From: a virus | Virus record (IMG/VR): IMGVR_UViG_3300021085_000004 | Location: 1 to 32,018 of that record | Strand: one strand, 5' to 3' | Length of the DNA stretch: 32,018 nt | Shown here: positions 13,427 to 22,092 of the stretch, in pieces | Position numbering within the stretch: position 1 is the stretch's first letter | Layout: each line of letters starts with the position of its first letter | Notes under the pieces: generated by a model | The model's input: the letters and a program-made list of their open reading frames with translations, nothing else | What the model was told of the DNA's origin: nothing | Database searches by the model: none | Translations under genes and position numbers: made by a program

Positions 13427-13840
13427 TTATTTTTTTAGGTTTTCTTTTACAGCATCTCTATCGTCAAAATCTAGTGCAGCCTTTAGAATAATTTTATCCA
13501 TTACATTGTCTTGATTTTCAAGCATCTGTTTTTGTAATTCAATTACCATACTTTCAAGATTGTCTTTTGCTGCAACTAATAACTCTATTTGGTTTTCTTT
13601 CTTTTCTAAACTAGACTTTAAGGCATTTACATCGTCAGGCTTTGCTCCTGTAATTGTACTAACAACAATACCAATACTTGCTGAGATAGTTCCAATTAAC
13701 ATCATTACAACCTCCTTGTTTGTATCTAATACAGGATATTGCATCAATATAAATATGATTGCCATTACTAATAGGAATATGAATAAACTCCCTATGTAGT
13801 GACGTAATTCTCTCGCTACTCCATTTTTTGGTAGATTCAT
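13427..13840 (-). CDS. Putative holin/spanin-like membrane protein with coiled coil
   Basis: This 137-residue protein has two hydrophobic segments, LRHYIGSLFIFLLVMAIIFIL (about 13-33) and VVMMLIGTISASIGIVVST (about 44-62). A long charged coiled coil follows from about 70 to 110 (ALKSSLEKKENQIELLVAAK). It lies immediately upstream of the endolysin and is coupled to the small membrane gene before it by ATGA. A second holin, antiholin or i-spanin-like function is plausible. No lipoprotein partner (o-spanin) is visible. Confidence 0.65.
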   Translation of the reverse strand: MNLPKNGVARELRHYIGSLFIFLLVMAIIFILMQYPVLDTNKEVVMMLIGTISASIGIVVSTITGAKPDDVNALKSSLEKKENQIELLVAAKDNLESMVIELQKQMLENQDNVMDKIILKAALDFDDRDAVKENLKK

Positions 13841-13983
13841 TTATTTAGTTGTTTATAGATGTTAATACCTGTGTAAAGTATTGTCATTATTAATACTATT
13901 GTTTGCAGTATTGGATTTATATCAGTTACAAAACTGAATGCTACTGCTCCTATATTGATACCATATATTTTTAAATCTTGCAT
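13837..13983 (-). CDS. Small membrane protein of lysis cassette
   Basis: This 48-residue protein begins MQDLKIYGINIGAVAFSFVTD and has a second hydrophobic segment (NPILQTIVLIMTILYTGINIY). Its ATG overlaps the stop of the long fibre gene (TAATG), and its stop overlaps the next ATG (ATGA), so it is coupled on both sides. Size and layout suit a small holin or antiholin. It is not recognised by name. Confidence 0.6.
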   Translation of the reverse strand: MQDLKIYGINIGAVAFSFVTDINPILQTIVLIMTILYTGINIYKQLNK

Positions 13984-16900
13984 TAGTGTCCTTCGCTATT
14001 TAAAGCAGTTATTTCTGCTTGGGTTAGAGCTTTGTTATAAGCCCTTACTTTACTTATTTTTCCTGCAAAATCATAAGTAGTTACATTTATGTTACTATAA
14101 TACCTGCCTATTAATGTATTTGCTGGAGCAGTATAAGGTGTTAATGTGGATGCAGTAGTAGATACAACACTCCCATTTTTGTAGAAAATTAAATTAGAAC
14201 CATCATAGGTAACTGCTAAATGAGTCCAAGTATTATTTGGCAAAGAAGCTGAACTACTACTACTACTGTTACCTGAAGAGTCATAAAATGTAAAACTAGC
14301 ATTTCCACTAGTTTGACTTAACACATAGCCAAAAGGTGATGTATTTACAACCCTTGTTATAATACCTTTATTACCAGTAGAGTTAGATGGATTAACCCAA
14401 ACCGATATTGAACTATCTTTAGAAAAATTTAAAGCTGCATCACTTCCTAAATTTATGTAATTACCACCACTTATATTAAAAGAACCTTCAGAGTTCCAAG
14501 AAGGAGTACCTACAATATCCCCGTGAAACTCATTAGGATATTTAGGCTTAGTGAAGTTAAAGTTTTGTCTTACTTGTTCTTGTGTTAGTGTAGAAGTATA
14601 TGCTCTTACTTGACCTATTTTACCATTCCAATGATAAATATTACTAGAATTGTAAACTCCAATCGTTGTGTCACCACTTGAATCGCTATAATTGTCATTA
14701 GTGCCTGTACCTATTGAATCTCCATTTACAAAGCACTCATAAGAACTTCCACTAACTGACACCGCTAAATGATACCAAGTATTTGAACTTATAGTAGTTG
14801 AGCTCCCTGCTGAACCTACAAGAAATGAAAGAGATTTGTTAGAATGGTTTAATTGAATGATTATTCTACCATAATTTAAAGATGATTGGTTCATTGAGAA
14901 AGGCATACCGAACCCACTAGATAAATCATCTGAATTAACCCACATTTCAAGAGTTTTATCAGATTGGTCAAAAGCAGTAGTAAATGAAGATTGCAAGGTA
15001 ACCTTATCACTACTACCATTAAACTCAAAGAAGTCTCCTAACTCATCATTATGAGTAGCACCTGTAATAGTTCCGTTGTTTCCATTACCGCTTGAATCTA
15101 ACCAGTCTCCAGAACCACTATAAGAGTCAGCTTCTAAATTAAGTTCTAAGTGTGGTTGTTCGTTGTTTGTGTTTTTAGCAAACGCTAGGTAAATGTGAGT
15201 TTGATTGCTAGTGTTAGCAGAACCTCCATTTAAAGTAAACCCATCTCGGTTAAAAGTTATTGAAGTAGATGAATTTGTTTCTGCATTACTGCCGTTTGCT
15301 CGTAAGTATGCGTTTTTATTTGTATCGGTATCTCTTTTATTGTCAAATATATTCCAGTTATCGCCTGATGTAGAGCTTCTTTTAATCATTAAAAAAGCAG
15401 GTTCAAACTCAGTGAATATCTTATTACCAGCTGCTCCTGTTCCTGTATAACTACCTACTTTACTTACACCTCTTTTAGAAGCGAAGCAGTAGGCAATCCA
15501 ATCCGCTGTTGCAGAATAGTCTTGTATAGAAAATGTATTCGTATTAGCAGTCCAATACTCACTAGTATTAGCAGCATCGGTAGTATTTAAGTGTAAATTT
15601 TTTGAAGTGCCTACGTCTTTATGAAATACATTCCAGTTTCTTGATACACTTGTAGATTTAAGTATTATCATTTCAGGGCTTTGTCCTAAACCGTGTGCTA
15701 CCGTATCTCCTATTAAAGCAGGGGAAGTCCATTTTACAATACTAAAACCTAAGTTTGTGTTTACGCTTAATTTATCAATAGCTTCTGTACCATCCGTTAA
15801 ACCTGCTATCGTCATAGTAGAGTAAGACGTTCCATCTATACTTACTTTATCAGAACCACTAGGAGCACCACCTGCTTTAAAACACCAAGAAACGAAATCT
15901 ACGCTAGACCTATTTATCTTATCTAAATCACCAGCATTGTTTCCGTAAAGTGTAAACCCATCAGTGTCAAAACTTGTAAATCTATTATAATTACTTTCAG
16001 AGTCTATTGAGTTATTTGAATTTAAGATGTCATCCGTACCCCTCAAAGAATCATATAAAACGTGATTGTAAGTGTCGTTTCTTGATTTAAACCAAACAAG
16101 GTCAGGTTGAAAACCTACTCCCGTAATAGGGTGTGACTGTACGCCTGTTCCTGTATAAATAACAGTATTAAAATGGTCTTCTGGGTCTATTGAAGGCTTA
16201 AAGCCCACAGTGTCTGCTAACTCAGTTTCATTAGTGTCTTTAGCTATTGCGTAGTAGATGTAAGTATCTCCGTTTCTGTTAAATTCGTTATCTAGTCCGT
16301 AGGTTAATCTAATCCCATCTCTCTCAAAGTCACAAGTCCAGTAAGCCGTTGTATTGTATTCTACAGCATTACTATTTGCTAGTATAGTTTTTGAGTTTTC
16401 ACCTCTGACATTATCTTTTATAAGCCACCCAGTATTGCCTCTGCTTGTGTTTTTAATCATAAAGAAAGCAGGTTCAAATCCAATATATATTTTATTATCT
16501 GTAGTCCCGTTTCCGATGTAACTATCTACTTTAGATACTCCTCTTTTGGATGTAAAACAGTAGTTAATATAATCTTGTGTGCTGTTTGATGAGTTATTTG
16601 TAATTGTTGTTGACGTTATTGAAGAGAAAGAACCTGAGTTTGTAGTTGTGGCATCTCTTGAATTCAATTTCAAATATTTACCAGTTCCTACATCTTTATG
16701 GTAAACTAACCAACTCCATCCGCTAGCATTATACCCTTTGTTTATTATCATCTCAGGAGCAGAGTCTAGCCCGTGTCCAAACGTTATCTCTCCACTTGTC
16801 CCAGTTGTTTTTACAACGCTAAATCCTAAATCATTGTTGGCTCTAACTGTTGAATCTACTGTTCCTTCTGTGTTAGTTTCTTCAACTCCTCCTGCTTTGA

Positions 16901-17363
16901 AACACCAAGCAACATAATCTTCTCCATTTGTGTTAGTTCTCCCACCTCCACCTGTTATGGTAAATCCATCTGATTGAACAGAAGTAGGCATATTAGGAGA
17001 AGTAAGTTGAGCATCAGTTCTATCTGAAGCTATGTAGGGAGCGGGCGATGTAATACCTCTAACTGAATCTACAATAGCGTGTGAATCTGTAGTGTCTCTA
17101 TTTTTTACCCAAATTAAATCTGGTTGAAATCCAACTCCAGTTATTGCGTTTGTTGTACCTGTTCCTGTATAAATTACAGTATTAAAATGTTCTGATACGT
17201 TTGTAGTGGGTTTAAATTCAAAGTCGTGTATATCGTACCAAACATCTCCATCACCATCATAAGAATCTACATCCCCTGCATTTAAGTCTAGCATTATATT
17301 TGGGTTTGCATCGCCTCCTGCTGCTGCTTCTTCTTGTACTATAAGTTTTTCAGTAATCGCCAT
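13983..17363 (-). CDS. Receptor-binding tail fibre with duplicated module and two LamG/ConA-like domains
   Basis: This is the largest protein (1,126 residues). Two related modules of about 330 residues cover about 59-377 and 397-731. Each opens with HFNTVIYTGTG, GVGFQPDL and W[VF]K[NS]R, continues with DGFT..G and FVSWCFKAGG-type strands, repeats GHGL.S[AS]PEMII and VFHKDVGT.K, and has CFTSKRGVSKV with FEPAF.MIK. Two laminin-G/concanavalin-type domains follow at 738-940 (TLEMWVNS, WYHLAVSV, GKIGQVRAY) and 948-1122 (SISVWVNP, WTHLAVTYDG, GKISKVRAY). This suits a glycan-binding adhesin at the tail end. The protein probably recognises host surface polysaccharide. Confidence 0.85.
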   Translation of the reverse strand: MAITEKLIVQEEAAAGGDANPNIMLDLNAGDVDSYDGDGDVWYDIHDFEFKPTTNVSEHFNTVIYTGTGTTNAITGVGFQPDLIWVKNRDTTDSHAIVDSVRGITSPAPYIASDRTDAQLTSPNMPTSVQSDGFTITGGGGRTNTNGEDYVAWCFKAGGVEETNTEGTVDSTVRANNDLGFSVVKTTGTSGEITFGHGLDSAPEMIINKGYNASGWSWLVYHKDVGTGKYLKLNSRDATTTNSGSFSSITSTTITNNSSNSTQDYINYCFTSKRGVSKVDSYIGNGTTDNKIYIGFEPAFFMIKNTSRGNTGWLIKDNVRGENSKTILANSNAVEYNTTAYWTCDFERDGIRLTYGLDNEFNRNGDTYIYYAIAKDTNETELADTVGFKPSIDPEDHFNTVIYTGTGVQSHPITGVGFQPDLVWFKSRNDTYNHVLYDSLRGTDDILNSNNSIDSESNYNRFTSFDTDGFTLYGNNAGDLDKINRSSVDFVSWCFKAGGAPSGSDKVSIDGTSYSTMTIAGLTDGTEAIDKLSVNTNLGFSIVKWTSPALIGDTVAHGLGQSPEMIILKSTSVSRNWNVFHKDVGTSKNLHLNTTDAANTSEYWTANTNTFSIQDYSATADWIAYCFASKRGVSKVGSYTGTGAAGNKIFTEFEPAFLMIKRSSTSGDNWNIFDNKRDTDTNKNAYLRANGSNAETNSSTSITFNRDGFTLNGGSANTSNQTHIYLAFAKNTNNEQPHLELNLEADSYSGSGDWLDSSGNGNNGTITGATHNDELGDFFEFNGSSDKVTLQSSFTTAFDQSDKTLEMWVNSDDLSSGFGMPFSMNQSSLNYGRIIIQLNHSNKSLSFLVGSAGSSTTISSNTWYHLAVSVSGSSYECFVNGDSIGTGTNDNYSDSSGDTTIGVYNSSNIYHWNGKIGQVRAYTSTLTQEQVRQNFNFTKPKYPNEFHGDIVGTPSWNSEGSFNISGGNYINLGSDAALNFSKDSSISVWVNPSNSTGNKGIITRVVNTSPFGYVLSQTSGNASFTFYDSSGNSSSSSSASLPNNTWTHLAVTYDGSNLIFYKNGSVVSTTASTLTPYTAPANTLIGRYYSNINVTTYDFAGKISKVRAYNKALTQAEITALNSEGH

Positions 17364-17373
17364 TTATAGGGAT

Positions 17374-17883
17374 TTAGAAGTTAATATCATACTTCAATAC
17401 AGAAGCTTTTGTTTTTAGAGCATTTATCTTTGCTTCTTTGGTTGATACATTTGTTCTTATTGCATCTCTTTCAGTTTGTATATCTGAAGGTATTTCAGTT
17501 CCGTTTTCAGCCTTTCTAATAGCGTACCAATCTGTAGATGATAGTTTATTATAGGCTAGAGATTTTAGCTCTTTAATACGTCTTGTTTTAAGTTCTGCAA
17601 CCGTTTCACTTATTGTCTTATCTTTTACATCGTAAGTAAATACTTCTCTTGTTGCATCATTGCCATCAATATCAGTATAAGCATAAGAACCTTCAAGGTG
17701 TAGGTTATGTATTACTTGAATTACTGGGTCATAATCAGGAACAATAACATCAAAGAAACCTTCTGCTTCTAGTTCTTCAGTTGTTGCATTGTGGAATCCA
17801 CCTATGTAATGCTTTGTTCCTTTCCATTCGCTAGGTATTCTTGAATACTTAACTACTTTTCCGCTTTCTAATCTTGCTTTCAT
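17374..17883 (-). CDS. Putative tail fibre assembly/accessory protein
   Basis: This 169-residue protein has an N-terminal strand-rich part (KVVKYSRIPSEWKG, HYIGGFHNATTEEL), a middle DGNDATREVFTYDVKDKT and a helical C-terminus (RIKELKSLAYNKLSSTDWYA, then IRKAENGTEIPSDIQTERDA). The C-terminal half resembles the conserved end of tail-fibre assembly proteins and related phage chaperones (Lxx-STDWYxIR and a pattern of P-x-IQxERDAIR). It lies directly between two fibre genes. A role in folding or attaching the long fibre is inferred. Confidence 0.6.
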   Translation of the reverse strand: MKARLESGKVVKYSRIPSEWKGTKHYIGGFHNATTEELEAEGFFDVIVPDYDPVIQVIHNLHLEGSYAYTDIDGNDATREVFTYDVKDKTISETVAELKTRRIKELKSLAYNKLSSTDWYAIRKAENGTEIPSDIQTERDAIRTNVSTKEAKINALKTKASVLKYDINF

Positions 17884-17884
17884 A

Positions 17885-18379
<495 letters not shown>

Positions 18380-18383
18380 TTAT

Positions 18384-18557
18384 TTAGTATTCGGTTGCAT
18401 CTGCTCTATATTGAGTCGTGTCTGCTAAAATTAAATTTGTATCTACGGTTAGTAACGAACCATCTGCATCAAAAGGATAAACCCCACCCCATCCATTTGC
18501 TTCGTTTACGTTACCAAACCAACTTACTGCATATATACTTCCCCAATTCATAAACAT
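18384..18557 (-). CDS. NWGxIY microprotein, longer paralogue
   Basis: This 57-residue protein begins MFMNWGSIYAVSWFGNVNEA and continues with NGWGGVYPFDADGSLLTVDT and LADTTQYRADATEY. The N-terminal NWG-x-IY-x3-SW-x-G motif matches that of the 34-residue gene before it, with which it overlaps by 10 nt. Pro and Trp contents and Gly turns suggest a short strand-rich structural protein. The two look like neighbouring paralogues. Position before the fibre genes suggests a virion role. Function is unknown. Confidence 0.6.
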   Translation of the reverse strand: MFMNWGSIYAVSWFGNVNEANGWGGVYPFDADGSLLTVDTNLILADTTQYRADATEY

Positions 18558-18652
18558 TGTGGTTTAGAGTCAATATTTATAGTAGACTGGTTAGAGTTAT
18601 CCCCCCACCAAGAACTACAATAAATTTCTCCCCAATTAATAACATTTGCCAT
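18548..18652 (-). CDS. NWGxIY microprotein, short paralogue
   Basis: This 34-residue protein begins MANVINWGEIYCSSWWGDNS and ends NIDSKPQCL. It shares the NWG-x-IY-x3-SW-x-G core with its downstream neighbour and has two Cys. It is the first gene after the promoter-like element at 18659-18683, whose TATTGT box is 6 nt before its ATG. Such placement and the 10-nt overlap with its paralogue support a real translated gene. Confidence 0.6.
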   Translation of the reverse strand: MANVINWGEIYCSSWWGDNSNQSTINIDSKPQCL

Positions 18653-18653
18653 A

Positions 18654-18773
18654 TTATAACAATATATTTTTTACCTTTTTGTTATTTATGTTTTTAAGGT
18701 ATTGAGTCAGTTTTTGCACATTCTCTTGTTTTGGTTTGTAACTACCTACTTTTTTTCTTTTTACAGTACCCAT
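18654..18773 (-). CDS. Small basic phage protein
   Basis: This 39-residue Lys-rich protein starts MGTVKRKKVGSYKPKQENVQ and ends with NINNKKVKNILL. It overlaps the connector gene stop by 13 nt in another frame and covers the TATTGT element region on its way to the stop. No family is recognised. The Lys content suggests binding to nucleic acid or to an acidic capsid protein. It might be a chance open frame; it is included because it fills the gap exactly. Confidence 0.45.
   Translation of the reverse strand: MGTVKRKKVGSYKPKQENVQKLTQYLKNINNKKVKNILL
18659..18683 (-). promoter_or_regulatory. Phage late promoter-like element before NWGxIY genes
   Basis: AACAAA (18683-18678), 13 nt, TATTGT (18664-18659), then TATAAT and ATG at 18652 on the minus strand. 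The core and the 6 nt to the ATG match the copy before the chaperone gene base for base from TATTGT to ATG. Confidence 0.7.
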
Positions 18774-19261
18774 CCACTAAAATTTGAATCTTTGTCAGGA
18801 TGTACGTCATCGTTTGTATTTGAATTGTATTCAGGAAACAAAGTATTATTAAAACTCATATAAGAAATAAAACGGTCTGTATAATATTGTGCAGTATCTC
18901 GTTCTTTTTCAATTAAAAAATCTACTTCTTCTTTTGATACATTTTCTGCATTCTCACTAGAGTGTTTAAATACCCCCTTATTTGCTATTGTATAAGCTGC
19001 GTAAGGCAAATATTCAACCATAGCCCAATGAATTAACATAGGCTTTACGTATACGTTTACAAGGCTTAAATAATCACCTGTTAAAGTACCTGCTATAATA
19101 TCGGCTTGTATCTTCTTAAATAGGTCTGTTCCTAAAAAGTTTTGTATGTGTATGTCTTGAGAGATTTTAATGTACTGAATAAACTTATCCGTGTCTACGT
19201 TTCCGTTCATTGCAGTAAATTTTACTACGTCTGCTCTTCCTATTAATAGTGCTTCTGCCAT
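18761..19261 (-). CDS. Putative head-tail connector/adaptor protein
   Basis: This 166-residue mainly helical protein has DTDKFIQYIKISQDIHIQNF, a GTDLFKKIQADIIAG helix, YVKPMLIHWAMVEYLPYAAY and a final helix-loop VSKEEVDFLIEKERDTAQYY. That composition and its place directly after the portal gene match the helical adaptor proteins (gp6/gp15-type) that sit on the portal ring. I recall related proteins from Bacteroidetes phages but no fixed family name. It starts 4 nt after the portal stop. The structural role is inferred from position and fold. Confidence 0.6.
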   Translation of the reverse strand: MAEALLIGRADVVKFTAMNGNVDTDKFIQYIKISQDIHIQNFLGTDLFKKIQADIIAGTLTGDYLSLVNVYVKPMLIHWAMVEYLPYAAYTIANKGVFKHSSENAENVSKEEVDFLIEKERDTAQYYTDRFISYMSFNNTLFPEYNSNTNDDVHPDKDSNFSGWVL

Positions 19262-19264
19262 TTT

Positions 19265-21040
19265 TTACTTATTTACAAATCCGTTGTTTGGCATATCCGT
19301 TGGTCGTTTAGCCACATTTGAATCATTCTTTTCAGGTGTAAACCCTTCCTTTTTTGCTTTGTTTACGCTTACCTCTGCTTTTGGGTTTTTTGCATCTGGT
19401 TCTACTCCTTTTGCCATATAAGTTTTACGCATCCAAAAATGATGGCACGAACCTCCACCTTTAAACTCCCAGATTGAGTACGTGTTTGCACCACCAAGTC
19501 CCCAACCTGCATTTACAGCTTGGCTTCCCATTTGAATTATATCTTCTTTGCGATATATCTTTTTTGCAGCTACCATTTTCTTACAAAATTCTCTACTATT
19601 TGCAGCTACTTTTAAAGGTGCATACTGATAACGTACCTTGAATTTTAAACCGTCAGCTTCTCCATCTTGTTCACTTTTTGCATTAGGTCTTGCAGCACCA
19701 GTTGAAGCCAAACCAATCATTTTATCTAAAGCTTCTTCTTGTTCGTAGTCTACTGCTCGTTCATCTACTAATTCCCATTCGTCAAGGTTTTCTTCTTCTC
19801 CAAATTCTTCTAACAAGTCAAATGCTTCGTCATCATTAAAAGATTCTTCTTTAGATAATTTAGTACTATCACAACAAGATAATTTAACACCAGTTTCTTC
19901 TTCTCTAGATTCGTCTGTTATTGCGTTATCTGTTTCAATGAATTCAAGCGGTTGTAAGGTCTTAAAATATAATTTAAGTGATATACCATTAAAAGATAAT
20001 ATATCGTCAATACAGTCTATTAAAAGGTCTTGATAAGGCTTTATAGTAACGTTGTTAAATAGTAGTGAAGCTGTTTTTATTTCGTCAGCATTATTTCCTA
20101 GTCCGTTGTTACCTGTTCTAATACCTAAAAGTAAAGGAGAAGTAATACGGTGTGCAACCATTAACTTATTAGAGCATTCAGTAGATAAATATTCGTAATG
20201 TGCAGGAGCATCATTTAAAGGTACATCGTCAATAGTAGTTTTACTTTCTGCATTGTTGTTAAATGCTATAATTACCTTTTCTCCACGTGAACCTGTAAGC
20301 TTGTGCATTACATCGTTCTTAATACTTAACTGTTGTTCTCTGTCAGGTATTCCGTTGTTGAAGTTTACTACCTTCGTACCACTAAAACCATTTTGCACAT
20401 CGTTAATTAAGTAGTCAGATACTTCTGATTCTAGTTCTGCATAGGCTAATGCACCTTGATAATCTACTGGACAATAATAATCGTAACCAGATACATATTT
20501 TTTAGCTATTTTTATTTCAGGTTCTGTACCATTACCATATCCAAAGGAAGCAATACGTTTAGGTTTGTCATTTGGTTTTATTTTAGACCAATCGTAATGA
20601 TAATAGTAAGCTTCTATTTTTCCATCTTCGTTGCATTTTTCTGCACGTAATGTTTGACGTGGAAAGTGTTCTGCTTTATATACTTTTTTGTCTTTGTAAA
20701 GTATTTGAAAACTTGCTTCTCCTAATAGTTTTAAATCTAATGCAGATTTACGTAAACAATCGTTAGAAAATATAGAACGCATTGCAGCGTATTCTTCTGT
20801 TTTACTACTACTATCTAAAGCATCTAAACCTTTTCCATATATCATAGAACTTACACCGTTAATAATGGCATTGTTAGTAGCACTATTGGTATAAAGGTCT
20901 ATTAAGTAGTTATAATAATTGTTATCGCTTCCGTAAGCTATCCAATCTTTTCTTTTGTCTTCTACTATTTCAGGTTTGTTGTAAGTAGATAAATTTAAAA
21001 CGTGTAATCCACCTTCTTTTTTGTGTTGATTTCTTGCCAT
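19265..21040 (-). CDS. Portal protein with extra C-terminal domain
   Basis: In this 591-residue protein, residues about 1-380 fit a phage portal: WIAYGSDNNYYNYLIDLYTN, NGVSSMIYGKGLDA, LDLKLLGEASFQILY, VNFNNGIPDREQQ, then a segment about AHRITSPLLLGIRTGNNG and NADEIKTASLLFNN. After an acidic linker (EEFGEEENLDEWELVDE) comes a separate domain at about 465-542, with FKVRYQYAPLKV, SREFCKKMVAAKKIYRKEDI, GWGLGGANTYSIW and SCHHFWMRKTYM. The portal forms the ring through which DNA enters and leaves. The added domain resembles parts of head-morphogenesis proteins in other Bacteroidetes phages. Its role is unknown. Confidence 0.88.
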   Translation of the reverse strand: MARNQHKKEGGLHVLNLSTYNKPEIVEDKRKDWIAYGSDNNYYNYLIDLYTNSATNNAIINGVSSMIYGKGLDALDSSSKTEEYAAMRSIFSNDCLRKSALDLKLLGEASFQILYKDKKVYKAEHFPRQTLRAEKCNEDGKIEAYYYHYDWSKIKPNDKPKRIASFGYGNGTEPEIKIAKKYVSGYDYYCPVDYQGALAYAELESEVSDYLINDVQNGFSGTKVVNFNNGIPDREQQLSIKNDVMHKLTGSRGEKVIIAFNNNAESKTTIDDVPLNDAPAHYEYLSTECSNKLMVAHRITSPLLLGIRTGNNGLGNNADEIKTASLLFNNVTIKPYQDLLIDCIDDILSFNGISLKLYFKTLQPLEFIETDNAITDESREEETGVKLSCCDSTKLSKEESFNDDEAFDLLEEFGEEENLDEWELVDERAVDYEQEEALDKMIGLASTGAARPNAKSEQDGEADGLKFKVRYQYAPLKVAANSREFCKKMVAAKKIYRKEDIIQMGSQAVNAGWGLGGANTYSIWEFKGGGSCHHFWMRKTYMAKGVEPDAKNPKAEVSVNKAKKEGFTPEKNDSNVAKRPTDMPNNGFVNK

Positions 21041-21381
21041 TATAAAACTATAAAGTCGTTAGCTACTGTATTTTCTGTAAATTCGTTCTTATGTACGTTG
21101 TACGTTGTAACGTTTTGGTTAGTACAGAAGATTTTATCCTTAAAAACTGTTTCTGAACTATTGTTAATTTCTAACATATACATAGTGTCTTCTACTAAAG
21201 TAAAAACAGAACTATATTGGTAGTAATAATCTAATGCGGTAAATGTTGTTGCAGTTGAACTAAATACTTCTGTATTTGTAGATTCGTTTTTTATCTTAAT
21301 TGTATATGTAGTTCCTTGCGTGTATTCTCTAGGTATAAAACTAAAGGTTTGACTGTTCGTAGAACTTTGTAATATTATCAT
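21040..21381 (-). CDS. Conserved strand-rich phage protein, unknown function
   Basis: This 113-residue protein starts MIILQSSTNSQTFSFIPREY. It is nearly all beta-strand, with TYTIKIKNESTNTEVFSSTA and KDKIFCTNQNVTTYNVHKNE. I recall similar proteins near structural genes in flavobacterial phages but know no function. It is the first gene after the TATTGT element at 21388-21412 and ends at the first base of the portal start (TAATG). The fold pattern would suit an Ig-like virion decoration protein or a connector subunit. Confidence 0.6.
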   Translation of the reverse strand: MIILQSSTNSQTFSFIPREYTQGTTYTIKIKNESTNTEVFSSTATTFTALDYYYQYSSVFTLVEDTMYMLEINNSSETVFKDKIFCTNQNVTTYNVHKNEFTENTVANDFIVL

Positions 21382-21387
21382 ATATAT

Positions 21388-21412
21388 ACAATAAAATAAA
21401 GTTAATTTTGTT
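21388..21412 (-). promoter_or_regulatory. Phage late promoter-like element before portal unit
   Basis: AACAAA (21412-21407), 13 nt, TATTGT (21393-21388), 6 nt, ATG at 21381 on the minus strand. It restarts transcription just after the terminator of the tail-tube gene, consistent with a promoter. Confidence 0.7.
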
Positions 21413-21427
21413 AATTTAAAGACATAA

Positions 21428-21454
21428 AAAAAGGGGCTAAATGCCCCCTTTAAT
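21428..21454 (-). terminator. Rho-independent terminator after tail tube gene
   Basis: The stem AAAGGGG/CCCCTTT (arms 21445-21451 and 21430-21436) closes an 8-nt loop and is followed by a T-run on the minus strand. It lies 17-43 nt downstream of the tail-tube stop. Confidence 0.88.
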
Positions 21455-21470
21455 ACCTAGTAAATAATTA

Positions 21471-22022
21471 CTATGAGTTTGTACCTACTGTAACCGTTAC
21501 AGTTGCACTTCCCATTCCTGCGTATGGGTCTGCACTTGTTGGTGAATCTACAAAGTTAGCAGGTTTTAATTCTTGTGCATTAAAAGTAAGCGTGTAACCT
21601 GAAAGGTCTGCCATTGCAGCACCTGTTACTATTGTTCCACCTGTTACTTCTGCACCGTGTTCTAATCCCATTACAAATACATTACCATTGTAATCTTCTA
21701 CCGCTATATGAGGTCTTCCGTATGCTAAAAGTTTTACCTCTTTGTTGTCCTCTTTTGATAGTTTCTTAAAAGTAATATTTAATGTTTGGTCAAAGAATGT
21801 TGTACCGTTTTCTCTTGAAGAAGTTATAGCTTGTTCAAAGCTACTATTCCCCTTTAATTCATATTTGAAAGCAGTAAAAGTTCCACTCAAATCAGTAATT
21901 TGGTCATCAGCATCTTGTGTTACTGTTCCTAAGTCTCCAAAGTCAGTAAAATAAATTGCTCTTAGTCCTCCAACTACATCTTTGCAAGGTTCTTTTCTAC
22001 CTCTAGTTAAATCACAAGCCAT
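21471..22022 (-). CDS. Major tail tube protein
   Basis: This 183-residue protein begins MACDLTRGRKEPCKDVVGGL. It continues with AIYFTDFGDLGTVTQDADD, FTAFKYELKGNSSFEQ, SSRENGTTFFDQTLNITFKK, and VKLLAYGRPHIAVEDYNGNVF and EHGAEVTGGTIVTGAAMADL. This is the sequence pattern of tail tube proteins in Bacteroidetes phages. Subunits stack as hexameric rings through which DNA is delivered. It is flanked by terminators on both sides (22036-22073 upstream and 21428-21454 downstream), so it forms its own unit after the capsid gene. The gene is complete and probably highly expressed. Confidence 0.85.
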   Translation of the reverse strand: MACDLTRGRKEPCKDVVGGLRAIYFTDFGDLGTVTQDADDQITDLSGTFTAFKYELKGNSSFEQAITSSRENGTTFFDQTLNITFKKLSKEDNKEVKLLAYGRPHIAVEDYNGNVFVMGLEHGAEVTGGTIVTGAAMADLSGYTLTFNAQELKPANFVDSPTSADPYAGMGSATVTVTVGTNS

Positions 22023-22035
22023 CTTTTTTTATATT

Positions 22036-22073
22036 AAAAAAGGGTAGGTAAGAAATCCCACCTACCCCTTTTG
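22036..22073 (-). terminator. Strong hairpin terminator between capsid and tail tube genes
   Basis: The 8-bp stem GGGTAGGT/ACCTACCC (arms 22060-22067 and 22042-22049) closes a 10-nt loop and is followed by TTTTTT on the minus strand. No TATTGT element lies between it and the tail-tube ATG at 22022, so the tail tube may depend on read-through. Confidence 0.92.
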
Positions 22074-22092
22074 GTTATTTAAAATTTATTTA

